A DNA stretch of 64,000 nt from Lachnospiraceae bacterium (GTDB taxonomy: Bacteria; Bacillota; Clostridia; Lachnospirales; Lachnospiraceae): NCBI GenBank assembly GCA_022510565.1, contig JAFLTE010000007.1:62001-126000 (forward strand), given 5' to 3'. Shown here in pieces: positions 15,706-25,156 of the stretch. Made by a program: the position numbers and the translations under genes. Every line of letters starts with the position of its first letter. The first letter of the stretch is position 1. The notes below the pieces were generated by a model, which saw only the letters and a program-made list of their open reading frames with translations, ran no database searches and had not been told where the DNA came from.

Positions 15706-17545
15706 ACGGAAAAAGAATCCTAATCAGGAAAAGGCAATTATGCATACTGTCGGGCCTGCACAGATTTTTGCGGGACCCGGCAGCGGCAAAACCTATGTCA
15801 CAGTACACCGTATCAAACATCTTGTCACTCATCTGGGCATTGACCCGTCACATATTCTTGTTATCACTTTTACGAAAGCGGCGGCGCTGGAGATGCAGGA
15901 GCGCTTCTTTCGTCTTATGGAACCGGAGAGACCACCGGTGAGGTTCGGCACCTTTCATGCCGTATTCTATCATATTCTGAAACAATCAACGCAGTATCGC
16001 GGCTATTCAATTATTACAGAATCTGAGAAGAAAAAGTTAATCAGACAAATTATACGTCTGCATCAGCGTTTCGCCTGTATTCAGGAGGAAGATCTGGAGG
16101 AACTGATTGCCTGTGTAAACATATATCAGGAGACATCCTCTGTGAAAATAATGTCTGTACAGAAGATTAAGGAGGAGGATATAGTATTTTTGGCAAGTGA
16201 ATATGAATCTTATTTGCAGGAGTTTCATCAGATGGATTTCGGTGGAATTATTCGACATTGCAAGACTTTACTGAGAGAAAATCCAAGTCAGCTTGCATTG
16301 TGGCAGGAACAGTTTCAATTTATATTGATTGATGAATTTCAGGATATTTCGCCGGATCAGTACGAGATTATCAGGCTATTGGCGGCACCGGAGCACAATA
16401 TTTTTATTGTGGGAGATGACGACCAGTCCATCTACGGTTTTCGTGGAGCAAGCCCTGACAGTATGCAGACTTTTATGCAGGACTATCCCGATGCGAACAG
16501 AATCTTCCTCGATGTGAATTATCGATGCAATAAGCAGATTGTGGATGCTGCGGGCAGGGTAGTAAGCGAGAATAGGAACCGTGTTGAGAAGATGATTCGT
16601 GCTGTCCATGAGAACGGACAGGGATTTTGTTTGAAAATACTCGAAAGCGAAGCAGCGCAAACAGAATATGTGCTTCAAAAACTACATGAAAAGATGGAAC
16701 GGGAAGAGCTTAAGCAGTGCGCGATGATATGCAGGACCAATTATGATTGTGCCATGTGGGCACAAAACTTAAACAAGAGCGGCATACTGTTTTCCATGAA
16801 AGAGATACCGAAGAATCCCTATGAGCATTTTGTGATTCGGGATATTATGGCATATCTTGCACTGGCGGACGGTAATTTAATCAGAAAGCATTTGCTGCGT
16901 ATAATGAACCGTCCCGTCAGATATCTTAAGAGAGAAAGCGTTCCCGAAGAGGATGTAACAATGGGAGGCATTCTAGCCTTTTATCGGGATGCACCTGCGC
17001 TGCAGGCAGAGGTTCGTAAACTGTTTAGAGACCTTGAAAATTTAAAGGGTAAAAAGCTGTATCTGCAAATTCATTATATACGTAAGGTGATTGGCTATGA
17101 CAGATATTTGAAGGAAAAATACGGTGCGGATAAGTCACAGGAGTTGATACAAGTCGCAGCTGATTTTCAACAGCTGTCAGAGAAGTATGCTACATATTCG
17201 GATTTGAATGACTGCATCAGTCAATATACAGAGATGTTGAAAAATGCACAGGGAAATAATACAAAAACGGAAAAATCCCGGGAAGGAGATGATGAAGTAA
17301 GTAACAGTATACGTCTGATGACAATGCATGCCTCCAAAGGTTTGGAGTTCGATACAGTGTTTCTTCCGGATTGTCAGGAAGGAAAAACGCCCTATGCCAA
17401 GTCTAAGTCCGCGGATGAAATCGAAGAGGAGCGAAGAATGTTCTACGTTGCCATGACAAGGGCGAAGAAAGAGCTCTTAATCACGGCATACAAAGGGAAA
17501 AGCGGAAAAGACGTGCCTTCCCGCTTTCTCAAGTGTTTATGCTAA
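15698..17545 (+). CDS. UvrD/PcrA-family ATP-dependent DNA helicase
   Basis: 615 residues from GTG 15698; the start is needed to include the Q motif ([11 protein letters not shown]). Walker A is AGPGSGKT, motif [15 protein letters not shown], motif [17 protein letters not shown], motif IV VNYRC, motif [17 protein letters not shown] and motif [20 protein letters not shown]. This is a superfamily 1A 3'-5' helicase. It is shorter than full PcrA/UvrD (about 720) and lacks the usual C-terminal extension. Probably repair or replication restart; the exact role is unknown. Confidence 0.9.
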   Translation: MPERKKNPNQEKAIMHTVGPAQIFAGPGSGKTYVTVHRIKHLVTHLGIDPSHILVITFTKAAALEMQERFFRLMEPERPPVRFGTFHAVFYHILKQSTQYRGYSIITESEKKKLIRQIIRLHQRFACIQEEDLEELIACVNIYQETSSVKIMSVQKIKEEDIVFLASEYESYLQEFHQMDFGGIIRHCKTLLRENPSQLALWQEQFQFILIDEFQDISPDQYEIIRLLAAPEHNIFIVGDDDQSIYGFRGASPDSMQTFMQDYPDANRIFLDVNYRCNKQIVDAAGRVVSENRNRVEKMIRAVHENGQGFCLKILESEAAQTEYVLQKLHEKMEREELKQCAMICRTNYDCAMWAQNLNKSGILFSMKEIPKNPYEHFVIRDIMAYLALADGNLIRKHLLRIMNRPVRYLKRESVPEEDVTMGGILAFYRDAPALQAEVRKLFRDLENLKGKKLYLQIHYIRKVIGYDRYLKEKYGADKSQELIQVAADFQQLSEKYATYSDLNDCISQYTEMLKNAQGNNTKTEKSREGDDEVSNSIRLMTMHASKGLEFDTVFLPDCQEGKTPYAKSKSADEIEEERRMFYVAMTRAKKELLITAYKGKSGKDVPSRFLKCLC

Positions 17546-17883
17546 TCATTTTCATCTACCAGTTCATCAAATTCCGAAGCATCCAGATACTCGTCAAAAG
17601 CATCAGCCACAGCTTCGTATTCGTCATCATCGTCGATATATTCAAGCTCCGGCTCCTCGTTTGGGTCATCGGGATTCTCGCTGTAACGATAAAACCAGAC
17701 TTCTCCGTCCACATTGTCCCCATTCTCATCAAGGGGAAGCAGTGCGATATAGTCCTGATTTGACACTGTCAGGATGGTTACGACAGCGCAGGTGACGCTT
17801 GTTCCGTCCTCCAAATCAAGATCAACCGTCATTTCTTCCGCATCGTAGCCGCCATCAGCGTTTTGACTGTTGTTTTTGCCCAT
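17542..17883 (-). CDS. DUF1292 family acidic protein
   Basis: 113 residues, ATG after AAAGGAGGC. The central part reads DLDLEDGTSVTCAVVTIL, YIALLPLD and VWFYRY, the DUF1292 core, followed by a highly acidic tail (EYIDDDDEYEAVADAFDEYLD). Small cytosolic protein of unknown function widespread in Firmicutes. It is convergent with and overlaps the helicase gene end by 4 bases. Confidence 0.85.
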   Translation of the reverse strand: MGKNNSQNADGGYDAEEMTVDLDLEDGTSVTCAVVTILTVSNQDYIALLPLDENGDNVDGEVWFYRYSENPDDPNEEPELEYIDDDDEYEAVADAFDEYLDASEFDELVDEND

Positions 17884-18035
17884 ATAACCGCCTCCTTTTA
17901 CACTGGAATAGTTATATTTTACAGAAAATGCTGAAGATATTCAATGAAGAAATAAATTTTTGTTCAGAAAATAGAGTTTCTATGGTAGAATACTCATATG
18001 AGGCTAAAATGAGGTAGTGTTTGCCGGAGGATTGA

Positions 18036-20000
18036 ATGCATAAAGAATTTGATGTAATTGAAGCAAAAGCGTATCCGCTTGGAGTGTCAGTCTGTGATGA
18101 AGGCTTGCATATTGTGGCGGTATGCAATCAGGAACTGCGGGATAGTGGAGATGAATTCGGCATAATCCTGTATGACAGAAAACATAAGAACGGAGTAAGA
18201 ATCCCTTTTCCGGAGGGGAGCAGGGTTGGAGCTGTGCATTCTATGCTCTTAAGAGGATATTATGACAGAGAGTGCAGCTATCTGTTTTATTGCGGTGCAA
18301 AAATTTGGCAGGATCCGTATTGTAAAAAGATAGCAAATTCCTATAGTTATGGTGCAAAGAAGGTTACCCTTCCCAGATGTATGGTGGAGGGAGCGCCTTA
18401 TGATTGGGAGGATGACAGGGCATTATGCTATCCTTACGAGGATGTCATTCTTTATTCGCTTCATGTACGCGGCTTTACAAAACACCGTTCCTCAGGCGTA
18501 CAGCATCGGGGAACTTATCCGGGTGTGACGGAGAAAATTCCTTATCTGAAGGAATTGGGAGTTACATCCCTTCTGCTTATGCCGTCCTATGAGTTTGATG
18601 AAGTCATGGAGTATGAGAATGTATCAGAACAGTTGTCCATGGAGCAGGCGGCAGCCTCCTATAAACAGCCTCCGGTACAGACCGATGAGACTGCACATAA
18701 CGACAATGCAGATAAGCATAACTATAGACTGAATTACTGGGGATATCAGAAAGGACTGTATTATATTCCCAAGAGCGGCTATGCACACAGTAAGGATGCT
18801 GTGACGGAATATAAAGATATGGTGAAAGAATTACATAAGAACGGAATTGAAGTTCTTATGCAGTTCTATTTTCCGCCGGAAATAACGTCTGTTGAAATGC
18901 TGGAGATTTTAAAATATTGGGTTCTTGAGTATCACGTAGACGGATTTCATGTGATGGGGGTAGACCTTCCCCTTGCTATACTTACCAAGGAACCGCTTCT
19001 TAGTAATACGAAGATATTGACAGCACAGCATTATAGTCCCGAATATGGCGATTACATGACAACAACCCGCTGCCTGGGATGGTTGAATGACGGATTCCTC
19101 TATGATGTGCGAAGGGCTGTCAAGGGCGATGACAATATGATGAACCAACTTCTTTCTCATGTGCGCGATAATCGTCCCGAGAACGGCATCATAAATTACA
19201 TTGCCAAGTGGGACGGGATGCGCCTTGCAGATATTGTTTCCTACGACCGTAAGCACAATGAATTAAACGGCGAGGATAATCAGGACGGCACAGATTATAA
19301 TTGTAGTTGGAACTGCGGAGTAGAAGGGAAAAGCCGAAGAAAAAATATTACAGATCTGCGTCTCAGACAGATGAAAAATGCGCTGACACTTGTGTTTTTG
19401 TCTCAGGGAACCCCGCTTTTATACAGCGGTGATGAGTTCGGCAACTCGCAGGAAGGCAACAACAACCCCTACTGTCAAGACAATGCTGTGGGATGGATTA
19501 AATGGAATAAAACAGAAAGTGGTAATGCGCTGCTTCAATACACGAAGATGCTGATTGAACTACGCAAGACACATCCTATACTGCACAGCGCTATGCCGCT
19601 TAAGGGAATTGACCATTTGTCCTGCGGCTATCCCGATATCTCTTATCACGGAAGAGAAGCATGGCGCGCAGACACAAGCCCCGCCAGCAGAAGTGTGGGG
19701 ATTATGTACTGCGGATATTACGGGGAAATTGACGGACGTAAGGATGACACCTTTTTCTATATCGGCATCAATCTGCACTGGAGCGCATATTATCTTGGAC
19801 TGCCTCAGCTTCCTAAAGGTAAGGAATGGGCGCTGTATGCATCCACTGATGCACAGGAGAAGGCGGATGACAATGTAAATAAAAACCAAGATGGTACATC
19901 GGAACCCGTTCAGGAAATCTATGTTTCTCCACGAACAGTGGTAATTTATATGTCTAAAGATATAGAAGAGCCGTCGGACAAGCGTCGGAAGAAAAGGTGA
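18036..20000 (+). CDS. GH13 (pullulanase/GlgX-like) protein lacking catalytic residues
   Basis: 654 residues, ATG after CCGGAGG. The N-terminal roughly 120 residues look like a CBM48-type domain, then YSLHVRGFTKH and GVTEKIPYLKELGVTSLLLMP begin the barrel. The scaffold near the end is well kept (SYDRKHNELNGEDNQDG, QGTPLLYSGDEFGNSQEG). The catalytic motifs are not. Region I DVVxNH is replaced by QFYFPP. The nucleophile position in VDGFxxD reads VDGFHVMG. The acid/base position (normally AEPWD) reads TAQHY. The HD of region IV reads WD. It probably binds but does not cut alpha-glucan. Role unknown. Confidence 0.8.
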   Translation: MHKEFDVIEAKAYPLGVSVCDEGLHIVAVCNQELRDSGDEFGIILYDRKHKNGVRIPFPEGSRVGAVHSMLLRGYYDRECSYLFYCGAKIWQDPYCKKIANSYSYGAKKVTLPRCMVEGAPYDWEDDRALCYPYEDVILYSLHVRGFTKHRSSGVQHRGTYPGVTEKIPYLKELGVTSLLLMPSYEFDEVMEYENVSEQLSMEQAAASYKQPPVQTDETAHNDNADKHNYRLNYWGYQKGLYYIPKSGYAHSKDAVTEYKDMVKELHKNGIEVLMQFYFPPEITSVEMLEILKYWVLEYHVDGFHVMGVDLPLAILTKEPLLSNTKILTAQHYSPEYGDYMTTTRCLGWLNDGFLYDVRRAVKGDDNMMNQLLSHVRDNRPENGIINYIAKWDGMRLADIVSYDRKHNELNGEDNQDGTDYNCSWNCGVEGKSRRKNITDLRLRQMKNALTLVFLSQGTPLLYSGDEFGNSQEGNNNPYCQDNAVGWIKWNKTESGNALLQYTKMLIELRKTHPILHSAMPLKGIDHLSCGYPDISYHGREAWRADTSPASRSVGIMYCGYYGEIDGRKDDTFFYIGINLHWSAYYLGLPQLPKGKEWALYASTDAQEKADDNVNKNQDGTSEPVQEIYVSPRTVVIYMSKDIEEPSDKRRKKR

Positions 20001-20024
20001 TTCAGAAAAGAAGGACTATTGTGT

Positions 20025-20576
20025 ATGAGCATAAATAAAGCATGGAATCATTTCAAGACAATCACATATCATAAACTTCTTGTGATGCAGGGCTGTTTTC
20101 AGGTTGGACTTTATATGCAGGGACTGCTGCATGATTTGTCCAAGTACAGTCCGGAGGAATTTATAGTAGGAGCCAAGTATTGGCAGGGTGACAGAAGCCC
20201 TAACAATGCGGAAAGAGAGGCCATTGGCTATTCTTCCGCATGGCTGCATCACAAGGGCCACAACAAACACCACTATGAATATTGGATGGACTACAGTATG
20301 CATGATATCAAAGGCGGTATGTCTCCGGCTCCCATGCCCACCCGGTATGTCATAGAGATGTTTATGGACCGTGTGGCCGCCTGCAAGGTGTACCATAAGG
20401 ACGCTTATACGGATAAAGACCCGCTTGTGTATTATCAGTCGTCCAAAACACCGCCGCCGCTTCATCCTAAGACAAAGAAGCAGTTGGAGTTTCTGCTTTA
20501 TATGCTGGCGGAGCAGGGGCAGGAGAAGACTTTCCGCTACATCAGAACAAGAATTTTGCATAGTTGTCGGGAATAA
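20025..20576 (+). CDS. DUF5662 family protein
   Basis: 183 residues from ATG 20025; GAAGG lies upstream. Contains HKLLVMQGCFQVGLYMQGLLHDLSKYSPEEF and WLHHKGHNKHHYEYW. The HDLSKYSPxEF and HHxxHNxHHxEYW pattern is that of DUF5662, a family I relate to HD-type metal hydrolases because of its conserved His/Asp sets. Cytosolic. Function unknown. It follows the GH13-like gene by 24 bp and is probably in its operon. Confidence 0.8.
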   Translation: MSINKAWNHFKTITYHKLLVMQGCFQVGLYMQGLLHDLSKYSPEEFIVGAKYWQGDRSPNNAEREAIGYSSAWLHHKGHNKHHYEYWMDYSMHDIKGGMSPAPMPTRYVIEMFMDRVAACKVYHKDAYTDKDPLVYYQSSKTPPPLHPKTKKQLEFLLYMLAEQGQEKTFRYIRTRILHSCRE

Positions 20577-20633
20577 GTAGCACGCGCACTCCTTTTTGCA
20601 TAACATATAGTATGAAAAAAAGGAGATATGTGT

Positions 20634-21002
20634 ATGAATGCTTGGTTAATTCTGTTGTTATTACTTTCCGGTAACCTGAACGGACGAGGGAACGGTGATT
20701 CTGACGACGATTGCGGTTGTGAGCGCAATAACAATGGTGGCAGAAGCCGTGGTATTGACTGCGATAACAATTTTGGAAGAAGTCGTGATTTCGACAATGA
20801 CAACAATTTGGGAAGAGGTCGTGATTTCGACAACAACAATTTTGGCAGAGGCCGCGATTTCGATAACGATTCCCCGCGTAATCGGGGCAGAAACCGTGAT
20901 GGGGATGGAGATTGCGGATGCAACAACAGCGAATCAGGTTTTGAGCCGCGTTTCGATGCAAGACCTTTTAACAATTCGGACTGCGGGTGCGACAATCAGT
21001 AA
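20634..21002 (+). CDS. Low-complexity Asn/Asp/Arg/Gly protein with DCGC motifs and internal repeats
   Basis: 122 residues from ATG 20634, with AAAGGAG 8 nt upstream. A short hydrophobic N-terminus (NAWLILLLLLSGNLN) is followed by a strongly biased region. Three or four repeats of (F/L)GR(S/G)RDFDN occur around residues 39-80. CGC motifs stand near the start (DDDCGCE), near the middle (DGDCGC) and at the C-terminus (SDCGCDN). There is no known domain. The N-terminus could be a membrane anchor or signal. Such Cys-containing repetitive proteins are often surface- or spore-associated in clostridia, but that is inference. Confidence 0.7.
   Translation: MNAWLILLLLLSGNLNGRGNGDSDDDCGCERNNNGGRSRGIDCDNNFGRSRDFDNDNNLGRGRDFDNNNFGRGRDFDNDSPRNRGRNRDGDGDCGCNNSESGFEPRFDARPFNNSDCGCDNQ
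20756..20876 (+). repeat. Intragenic tandem repeats, about 33-36 bp units
   Basis: Successive units begin GGAAGAAGTCGTGATTTCGA, GGAAGAGGTCGTGATTTCGA and GGCAGAGGCCGCGATTTCGA, separated by variable AAC/GAC runs. Length variation by slippage is likely between strains. Confidence 0.7.
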
Positions 21003-21015
21003 CAGCAAGATAACT

Positions 21016-21047
21016 GCCCTTTCTTTTGGTTGACGAAAGGAAAGGGC
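21016..21047 (+). terminator. Probable terminator or attenuator before trpS
   Basis: GCCCTTTC (21016-21023) pairs with GAAAGGGC (21040-21047); a T6 run follows after about 13 nt. A second small hairpin, GGAGTA-AA-TACTCC (21078-21091), lies just before the trpS ribosome site. No T-box consensus was seen in this 100-bp gap. Confidence 0.45.
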
Positions 21048-21106
21048 AATGTTAAACTGTTTTTTGGTACAAGCCATGGAGTAAATACTCCGGATGGGAG
21101 GAAAAC

Positions 21107-22111
21107 ATGATAGGTGAAAATAAAGTATTGTTCAGTGGTATGCAGGCAACGGGAAATCTGACTCTTGGAAATTATCTCGGTGCATTGAAAAACTGGGTAA
21201 CTCTGTGCGATGAATATATGTGTTTTTATTCGGTTGTTGACCTGCATTCCATTACGGTCAGACAGGATCCGGCGGAGCTTCGCAGGCGTGCCAGAAATCT
21301 TTTGAATTTATATATTGCGGCAGGCATCGATCCTGAGAAAAACTGCCTCTATTATCAGTCCCATGTCTCCGGACATGCGGAATTATCATGGATTTTAAAT
21401 TGTTTTACGTATATGGGCGAACTGAATCGTATGACTCAGTATAAGGATAAGGCTGCAAAACATGCAGACAACATCAACGCAGGCCTCTTTACTTACCCGG
21501 TGCTTATGGCGGCAGATATTCTGCTGTATCAGGCGGATGTAGTGCCGGTGGGCAAGGATCAGTTACAGCACTTGGAATTGACAAGAGATATTGCACAGAG
21601 ATTTAATGCAATTTACGGAGATGTGTTCACGGTTCCGGAGCCTTATATCGGCAAGGCGGGGGCCAGCATTAAGAGTCTTCAAGACCCTGCCAAGAAGATG
21701 TCCAAGTCCGATGAAAATCCCAATGCGAGCATCTATCTGATGGATGATCCGGACACGATTATGCGCAAGTTTAAGAGAGCGGTGACGGATTCAGAGGCAT
21801 GTGTGCGTTATACGGACAAACAGCCGGGTATTAAGAATTTAATGGATATTTACAGCACATGCACAGGCAAATCGAATGCTGAGATTGAGAAGGAATTTGA
21901 CGGTAAGGGCTATGGCGATTTCAAGACTGCTGTCGGTGAGTCGGTAGTCGGTGTCTTAAAGCCGCTGCAGGAGCGTTTTGAAGACCTGTGCAAGAATAAA
22001 GACTATATTGATAAGATTGTTAAAGAGAATGCGGAGAAAGCCGATTATTATGCGCAGAAAACACTCCGAAAAGTACAGAAAAAGGTTGGTTTCCCCGAGA
22101 AAGTGCGCTAG
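21107..22111 (+). CDS. trpS: Tryptophanyl-tRNA synthetase
   Basis: 334 residues, usual length. N-terminal KVLFSGMQATGNLTLGNYLGAL contains the class I HIGH-like signature (TLGN), DLHSITV follows, and KKMSKSDENPNASI is the KMSKS loop. ATG follows GGGAGG. It charges tRNA-Trp in the cytosol. Ends at a strong terminator shared with the convergent phosphatase gene. Confidence 0.96.
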   Translation: MIGENKVLFSGMQATGNLTLGNYLGALKNWVTLCDEYMCFYSVVDLHSITVRQDPAELRRRARNLLNLYIAAGIDPEKNCLYYQSHVSGHAELSWILNCFTYMGELNRMTQYKDKAAKHADNINAGLFTYPVLMAADILLYQADVVPVGKDQLQHLELTRDIAQRFNAIYGDVFTVPEPYIGKAGASIKSLQDPAKKMSKSDENPNASIYLMDDPDTIMRKFKRAVTDSEACVRYTDKQPGIKNLMDIYSTCTGKSNAEIEKEFDGKGYGDFKTAVGESVVGVLKPLQERFEDLCKNKDYIDKIVKENAEKADYYAQKTLRKVQKKVGFPEKVR

Positions 22112-22119
22112 AACAAGAA

Positions 22120-22146
22120 AAGTTGACCGTTAGGTCAGCTTTTTTC
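22120..22146 (+). terminator. Rho-independent terminator of trpS
   Basis: AAGTTGACC (22120-22128), GTTA loop, GGTCAGCTT (22133-22141) with one G-U pair, followed by T6. It overlaps the stop codon of the convergent gene. Confidence 0.8.
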
Positions 22147-22896
22147 TTGAAAAATTTCTGTGAATGAGCCGGCTTCGGAAATCGGTTCGCCGCCTTGGAT
22201 AAGATGCCTTGTATCTCCGATTGTCTGCGCTCTGAAATAAGCAGCATTGTTCATTCGTTCTTCCGTGTTGAGTATGGTTACGGAGGTTGGTGCCAGATAG
22301 AGACCGTGGAACAACAGTGCAGGCGAAATACCAAGCAGATGGCTCATCATCACGCAGGTAATGCCTAAATGACAGAAAATCACAATTGTGTCATGTTTTG
22401 ATGCTGTATTTTGAGATAGGTCATGTTGCTTGGCCGCATTTGTGTTGATATAGTAGTTGTGATGTCTCTTATATCCGTATTCTTTAAGAAGACCGTCAAG
22501 GCCGTTACAAGCTTCCTGATAGGCGGGCAGAATCTCCGGATTGGAGCGATAGATATCCGTCTTTTTCCATTCCTCCTTATCATACATCTGCGGAATTTCC
22601 GTCCAGTATTCGGGCATAAAATCCCAAGGAACGCCAACGCGTCCGGTGACGGGCTCCTCGATAAAGTAGGAAAATTCCTTCAGCCAGTCGTAGGTTACGG
22701 CCTGTTTTCCGATGCGCTCTAATGTATAAGAGGCAGTCTGTTTAGCTCTGCCGAGGGGCGAGCAGTAGAAATGGAATTGCTCTACATCCCATTTGGCGAT
22801 TCTGTCTGAAAGTAATTCGGCCTCTTTGACACCCTTTGATGTCAGTGCATCATTGGCATAATCGGGGTCTCCGTGTCTGATGAAAATGATTCTCAT
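22135..22896 (-). CDS. Histidine phosphatase (phosphoglycerate mutase-like) family protein
   Basis: 253 residues, ATG after AGGAGA. MRIIFIRHGDPDYAND has the catalytic RHG, LTSKGVKEAELL follows, the second arginine lies in SPLGRAKQTA, and the second catalytic histidine is in IVIFCHLGIT. Acts through a phosphohistidine on phosphate esters; the substrate is not predictable. It is longer than minimal members, with an insertion at about residues 90-160. Confidence 0.88.
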   Translation of the reverse strand: MRIIFIRHGDPDYANDALTSKGVKEAELLSDRIAKWDVEQFHFYCSPLGRAKQTASYTLERIGKQAVTYDWLKEFSYFIEEPVTGRVGVPWDFMPEYWTEIPQMYDKEEWKKTDIYRSNPEILPAYQEACNGLDGLLKEYGYKRHHNYYINTNAAKQHDLSQNTASKHDTIVIFCHLGITCVMMSHLLGISPALLFHGLYLAPTSVTILNTEERMNNAAYFRAQTIGDTRHLIQGGEPISEAGSFTEIFQEKS

Positions 22897-22943
22897 GATG
22901 GTTCTCCTGTTTTAGTAAAATTTAATTAGTGTTTCCTGATGAT

Positions 22944-22960
22944 ATGTTATATAATAACAT
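22944..22960 (+). promoter_or_regulatory. Palindrome upstream of hflK
   Basis: ATGTTAT-ATA-ATAACAT, perfect 7-bp arms, about 47 bp before hflK and overlapping a TATAAT-like -10 sequence. Possible operator at the hflKC promoter. Confidence 0.35.
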
Positions 22961-23006
22961 AGATGGTAAATACATTAAAAGTTTTTTATATATACGGAGG
23001 AAGACT

Positions 23007-24053
23007 ATGTTTGGTACAAATAAGGCTATGAACAACCCGTTGCATAATATGAAGAACGGGAATGCAGGAGCGGGAAAGCGGATTGTAAGAATTATTGTGG
23101 TGATTGCAATTCTGTTGGTGTTGGCCGGAGAGTCCTACTATACGATCAAGGAGGAAGAGCAGGCTGTGGTTTGTACGTTCGGTTCACCGAAAGCGGTTAC
23201 GACCCCCGGTCTTCATTTTAAAATTCCATTTATCCAGACTGTGACTAAGGTAAATACTACGATTCAGGGATTTTCTATCGGTTATAATTCCATGGGTGAA
23301 GAGGAGGATGCGCTGATGATCACATCCGACTATAATTTCATTTTAGTGGATTTTTATGCCGAATATAGAGTAACAGATCCGGTTAAGGCTCTGTATGCTT
23401 CCCAGAATCCCGAACTTGTGCTTAAGAACATTGCACAGAACTGTATCAGAACGACCATCGGCTCCTATAGTGTGGACAGTGTCCTGACGACAGGCAAGAA
23501 TGAGATTCAGTCCAACATCAAGCAGCTTATATTGGATAAATTGGAAGAGTACGATATCGGTATTCAGCTTGTAAACATTACGATTCAGGATGCCACCCCT
23601 CCCAACGCTGAGGTGGAGATGGCGTTTAAGGAAGTAGAGACGGCGAAGCAGGGGAAGGAAACGGCATTGAACAATGCGAACAAATATCGCAACGAGCAGA
23701 TTCCCAACGCCGAGGCAGAGGCAGACAGAATTTTGCAGGATGCGGAAGCTGCGAAGCAGGAACGTATCAACGAGGCCAACGGTCAAGTGGCACGTTTCAA
23801 CTCCATGTACGAGGAATATGTAAAGTATCCGGATGTGACCAAGAAGAGAATGTTCTATGAAGCAATGGAGGATATTCTGCCGGATATTAAAGTAATCATT
23901 CAGAGTAACGACGGCAGCACAAGCACGATTTTGCCGCTGGACAGTTTCGTGACAGATAGTTCCTCGTCGAATACGACTCCCTACACATCCGGTAGTACAA
24001 GGCAGAGCAACATCGACTCGGACGAGAATGACAATTCCACGCAGGAAGATTAA
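23007..24053 (+). CDS. hflK: HflK-like SPFH/prohibitin membrane protein
   Basis: 348 residues from ATG 23007 (CGGAGGA upstream). One membrane anchor at about 25-45 (IVRIIVVIAILLVLAGES) precedes an SPFH domain: YYTIKEEEQAVVCTFGSP, TPGLHFKIPFIQTV, YRVTDPVKALYA. A long helical region with VEMAFKEVETAKQGKETALNN follows, then a Ser/Thr-rich tail. HflK and HflC form a large cage complex around the FtsH protease in other bacteria. It lies 11 bp before hflC. Confidence 0.9.
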   Translation: MFGTNKAMNNPLHNMKNGNAGAGKRIVRIIVVIAILLVLAGESYYTIKEEEQAVVCTFGSPKAVTTPGLHFKIPFIQTVTKVNTTIQGFSIGYNSMGEEEDALMITSDYNFILVDFYAEYRVTDPVKALYASQNPELVLKNIAQNCIRTTIGSYSVDSVLTTGKNEIQSNIKQLILDKLEEYDIGIQLVNITIQDATPPNAEVEMAFKEVETAKQGKETALNNANKYRNEQIPNAEAEADRILQDAEAAKQERINEANGQVARFNSMYEEYVKYPDVTKKRMFYEAMEDILPDIKVIIQSNDGSTSTILPLDSFVTDSSSSNTTPYTSGSTRQSNIDSDENDNSTQED

Positions 24054-24064
24054 GGAGAGTGACC

Positions 24065-25135
24065 ATGGCAGATTTTAATCAGAATATAAATAATATGAAC
24101 AATGCGTCGGAAACTTATGAACATTATAACTCCGACGGTACGAAGAAAACGAGTAAAGGTGATAAGAAGAAAGGGACCGTTTCAAAAATTATAGCGGTAT
24201 TGATCCTTATCGTGGCTGTGATTGGTCTTGCAAATTCTATGGTGGTAACTAAGCAGAACCAGTTTAAGTTAATCAGACAGTTCGGAAGGGTACAGAGAGT
24301 AGTGACAGAGGCGGGACTCAGCTTTAAGGTTCCGTTTATTGAATCCGTAGATACAATCCCAAAAGAGATTTTACTGTATGACCTGCCCGCATCGGATGTT
24401 ATCACATCAGATAAAAAGACAATGATTGTGGACAGTTATGTATTGTGGCATGTGACTGATCCGCTGAAGTTTGCGCAGACACTCAGCTGTTCGGTGAGCA
24501 ATGCAGAAGGACGTATTGATGCTATCGTATACAATGCAACGAAAAATACTATCTCCAATATGATGCAGGATGAGGTTATAAGAAGCCGTGACGGTAAGAT
24601 GACAATCACAGTGGACGAGAGCGAATCGGATGTTACAAACAATGATCTGATTCTGTTCAACGAGACGGAAACCGTAATTGAGATTACTTCTCTGACGGAA
24701 GAGATTATGGCACAGATTAACCATGTGGAAGAACAATACGGAATTGAAATTATTGTAGTGGATGTGAAGAAGCTTGATTTGCCCGATGATAATAAACAGG
24801 CAGTGTATACACGTATGATTTCCGAGCGTGAAAATATTGCGGCGCAGTACACCGCGGAAGGTAAATCGGAAGCGAAAATGATAGAAAACACTACCGATAA
24901 AGAAGTTTCCATTATGTTGTCCGATGCCGCAGCGAAGGCCGAAGCGACAATCGCAGAGGGCGAGGCGGAATATATGCGCATTCTGTCAGATGCATATGCC
25001 AATCCGGAGAAAATGGATTTCTATTCCTTTGTACGCGCGCTTGATGCCGTCAAGGGAAGTATCACCGGCAATAATAAGACCATCATTTTGTCAGATGATT
25101 CACCGATAGCGCAGATTTTTAACGGACAGTATTAA
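24065..25135 (+). CDS. hflC: HflC-like SPFH/prohibitin membrane protein
   Basis: 356 residues from ATG 24065, chosen because AAGGAG lies 7-8 nt upstream. Membrane segment at about 33-52 (IIAVLILIVAVIGLANS), then the SPFH domain (NQFKLIRQFGRVQRVVTEAGLSFKVPFI, LWHVTDPLKFAQTL). The C-terminal helices carry ARxISERENIAAQYTAEGKSEA-type sequence and AEGEAEYMRILSDAYANPEK, typical of HflC. Partner of HflK. Confidence 0.92.
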   Translation: MADFNQNINNMNNASETYEHYNSDGTKKTSKGDKKKGTVSKIIAVLILIVAVIGLANSMVVTKQNQFKLIRQFGRVQRVVTEAGLSFKVPFIESVDTIPKEILLYDLPASDVITSDKKTMIVDSYVLWHVTDPLKFAQTLSCSVSNAEGRIDAIVYNATKNTISNMMQDEVIRSRDGKMTITVDESESDVTNNDLILFNETETVIEITSLTEEIMAQINHVEEQYGIEIIVVDVKKLDLPDDNKQAVYTRMISERENIAAQYTAEGKSEAKMIENTTDKEVSIMLSDAAAKAEATIAEGEAEYMRILSDAYANPEKMDFYSFVRALDAVKGSITGNNKTIILSDDSPIAQIFNGQY

Positions 25136-25156
25136 TAGAAAGGGATTGACTTTACG

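Noticed and set aside
20752-20880. CRISPR-like spacing of 33-36 bp repeats
   Set aside because: The units are coding repeats within one ORF, with no unique spacers.
20542-20995. Minus-strand repetitive frames (139 and 152 codons)
   Set aside because: They are mirror products of the low-complexity repeats and have no ribosome site.
20695-21033. 112-codon frame inside the repetitive protein gene
   Set aside because: Repeats keep several frames open; the frame with the ribosome site and hydrophobic leader is at 20634.
21003-21106. T-box riboswitch before trpS
   Set aside because: The region is only about 100 bp and lacks the conserved T-box sequence; only simple hairpins are seen.
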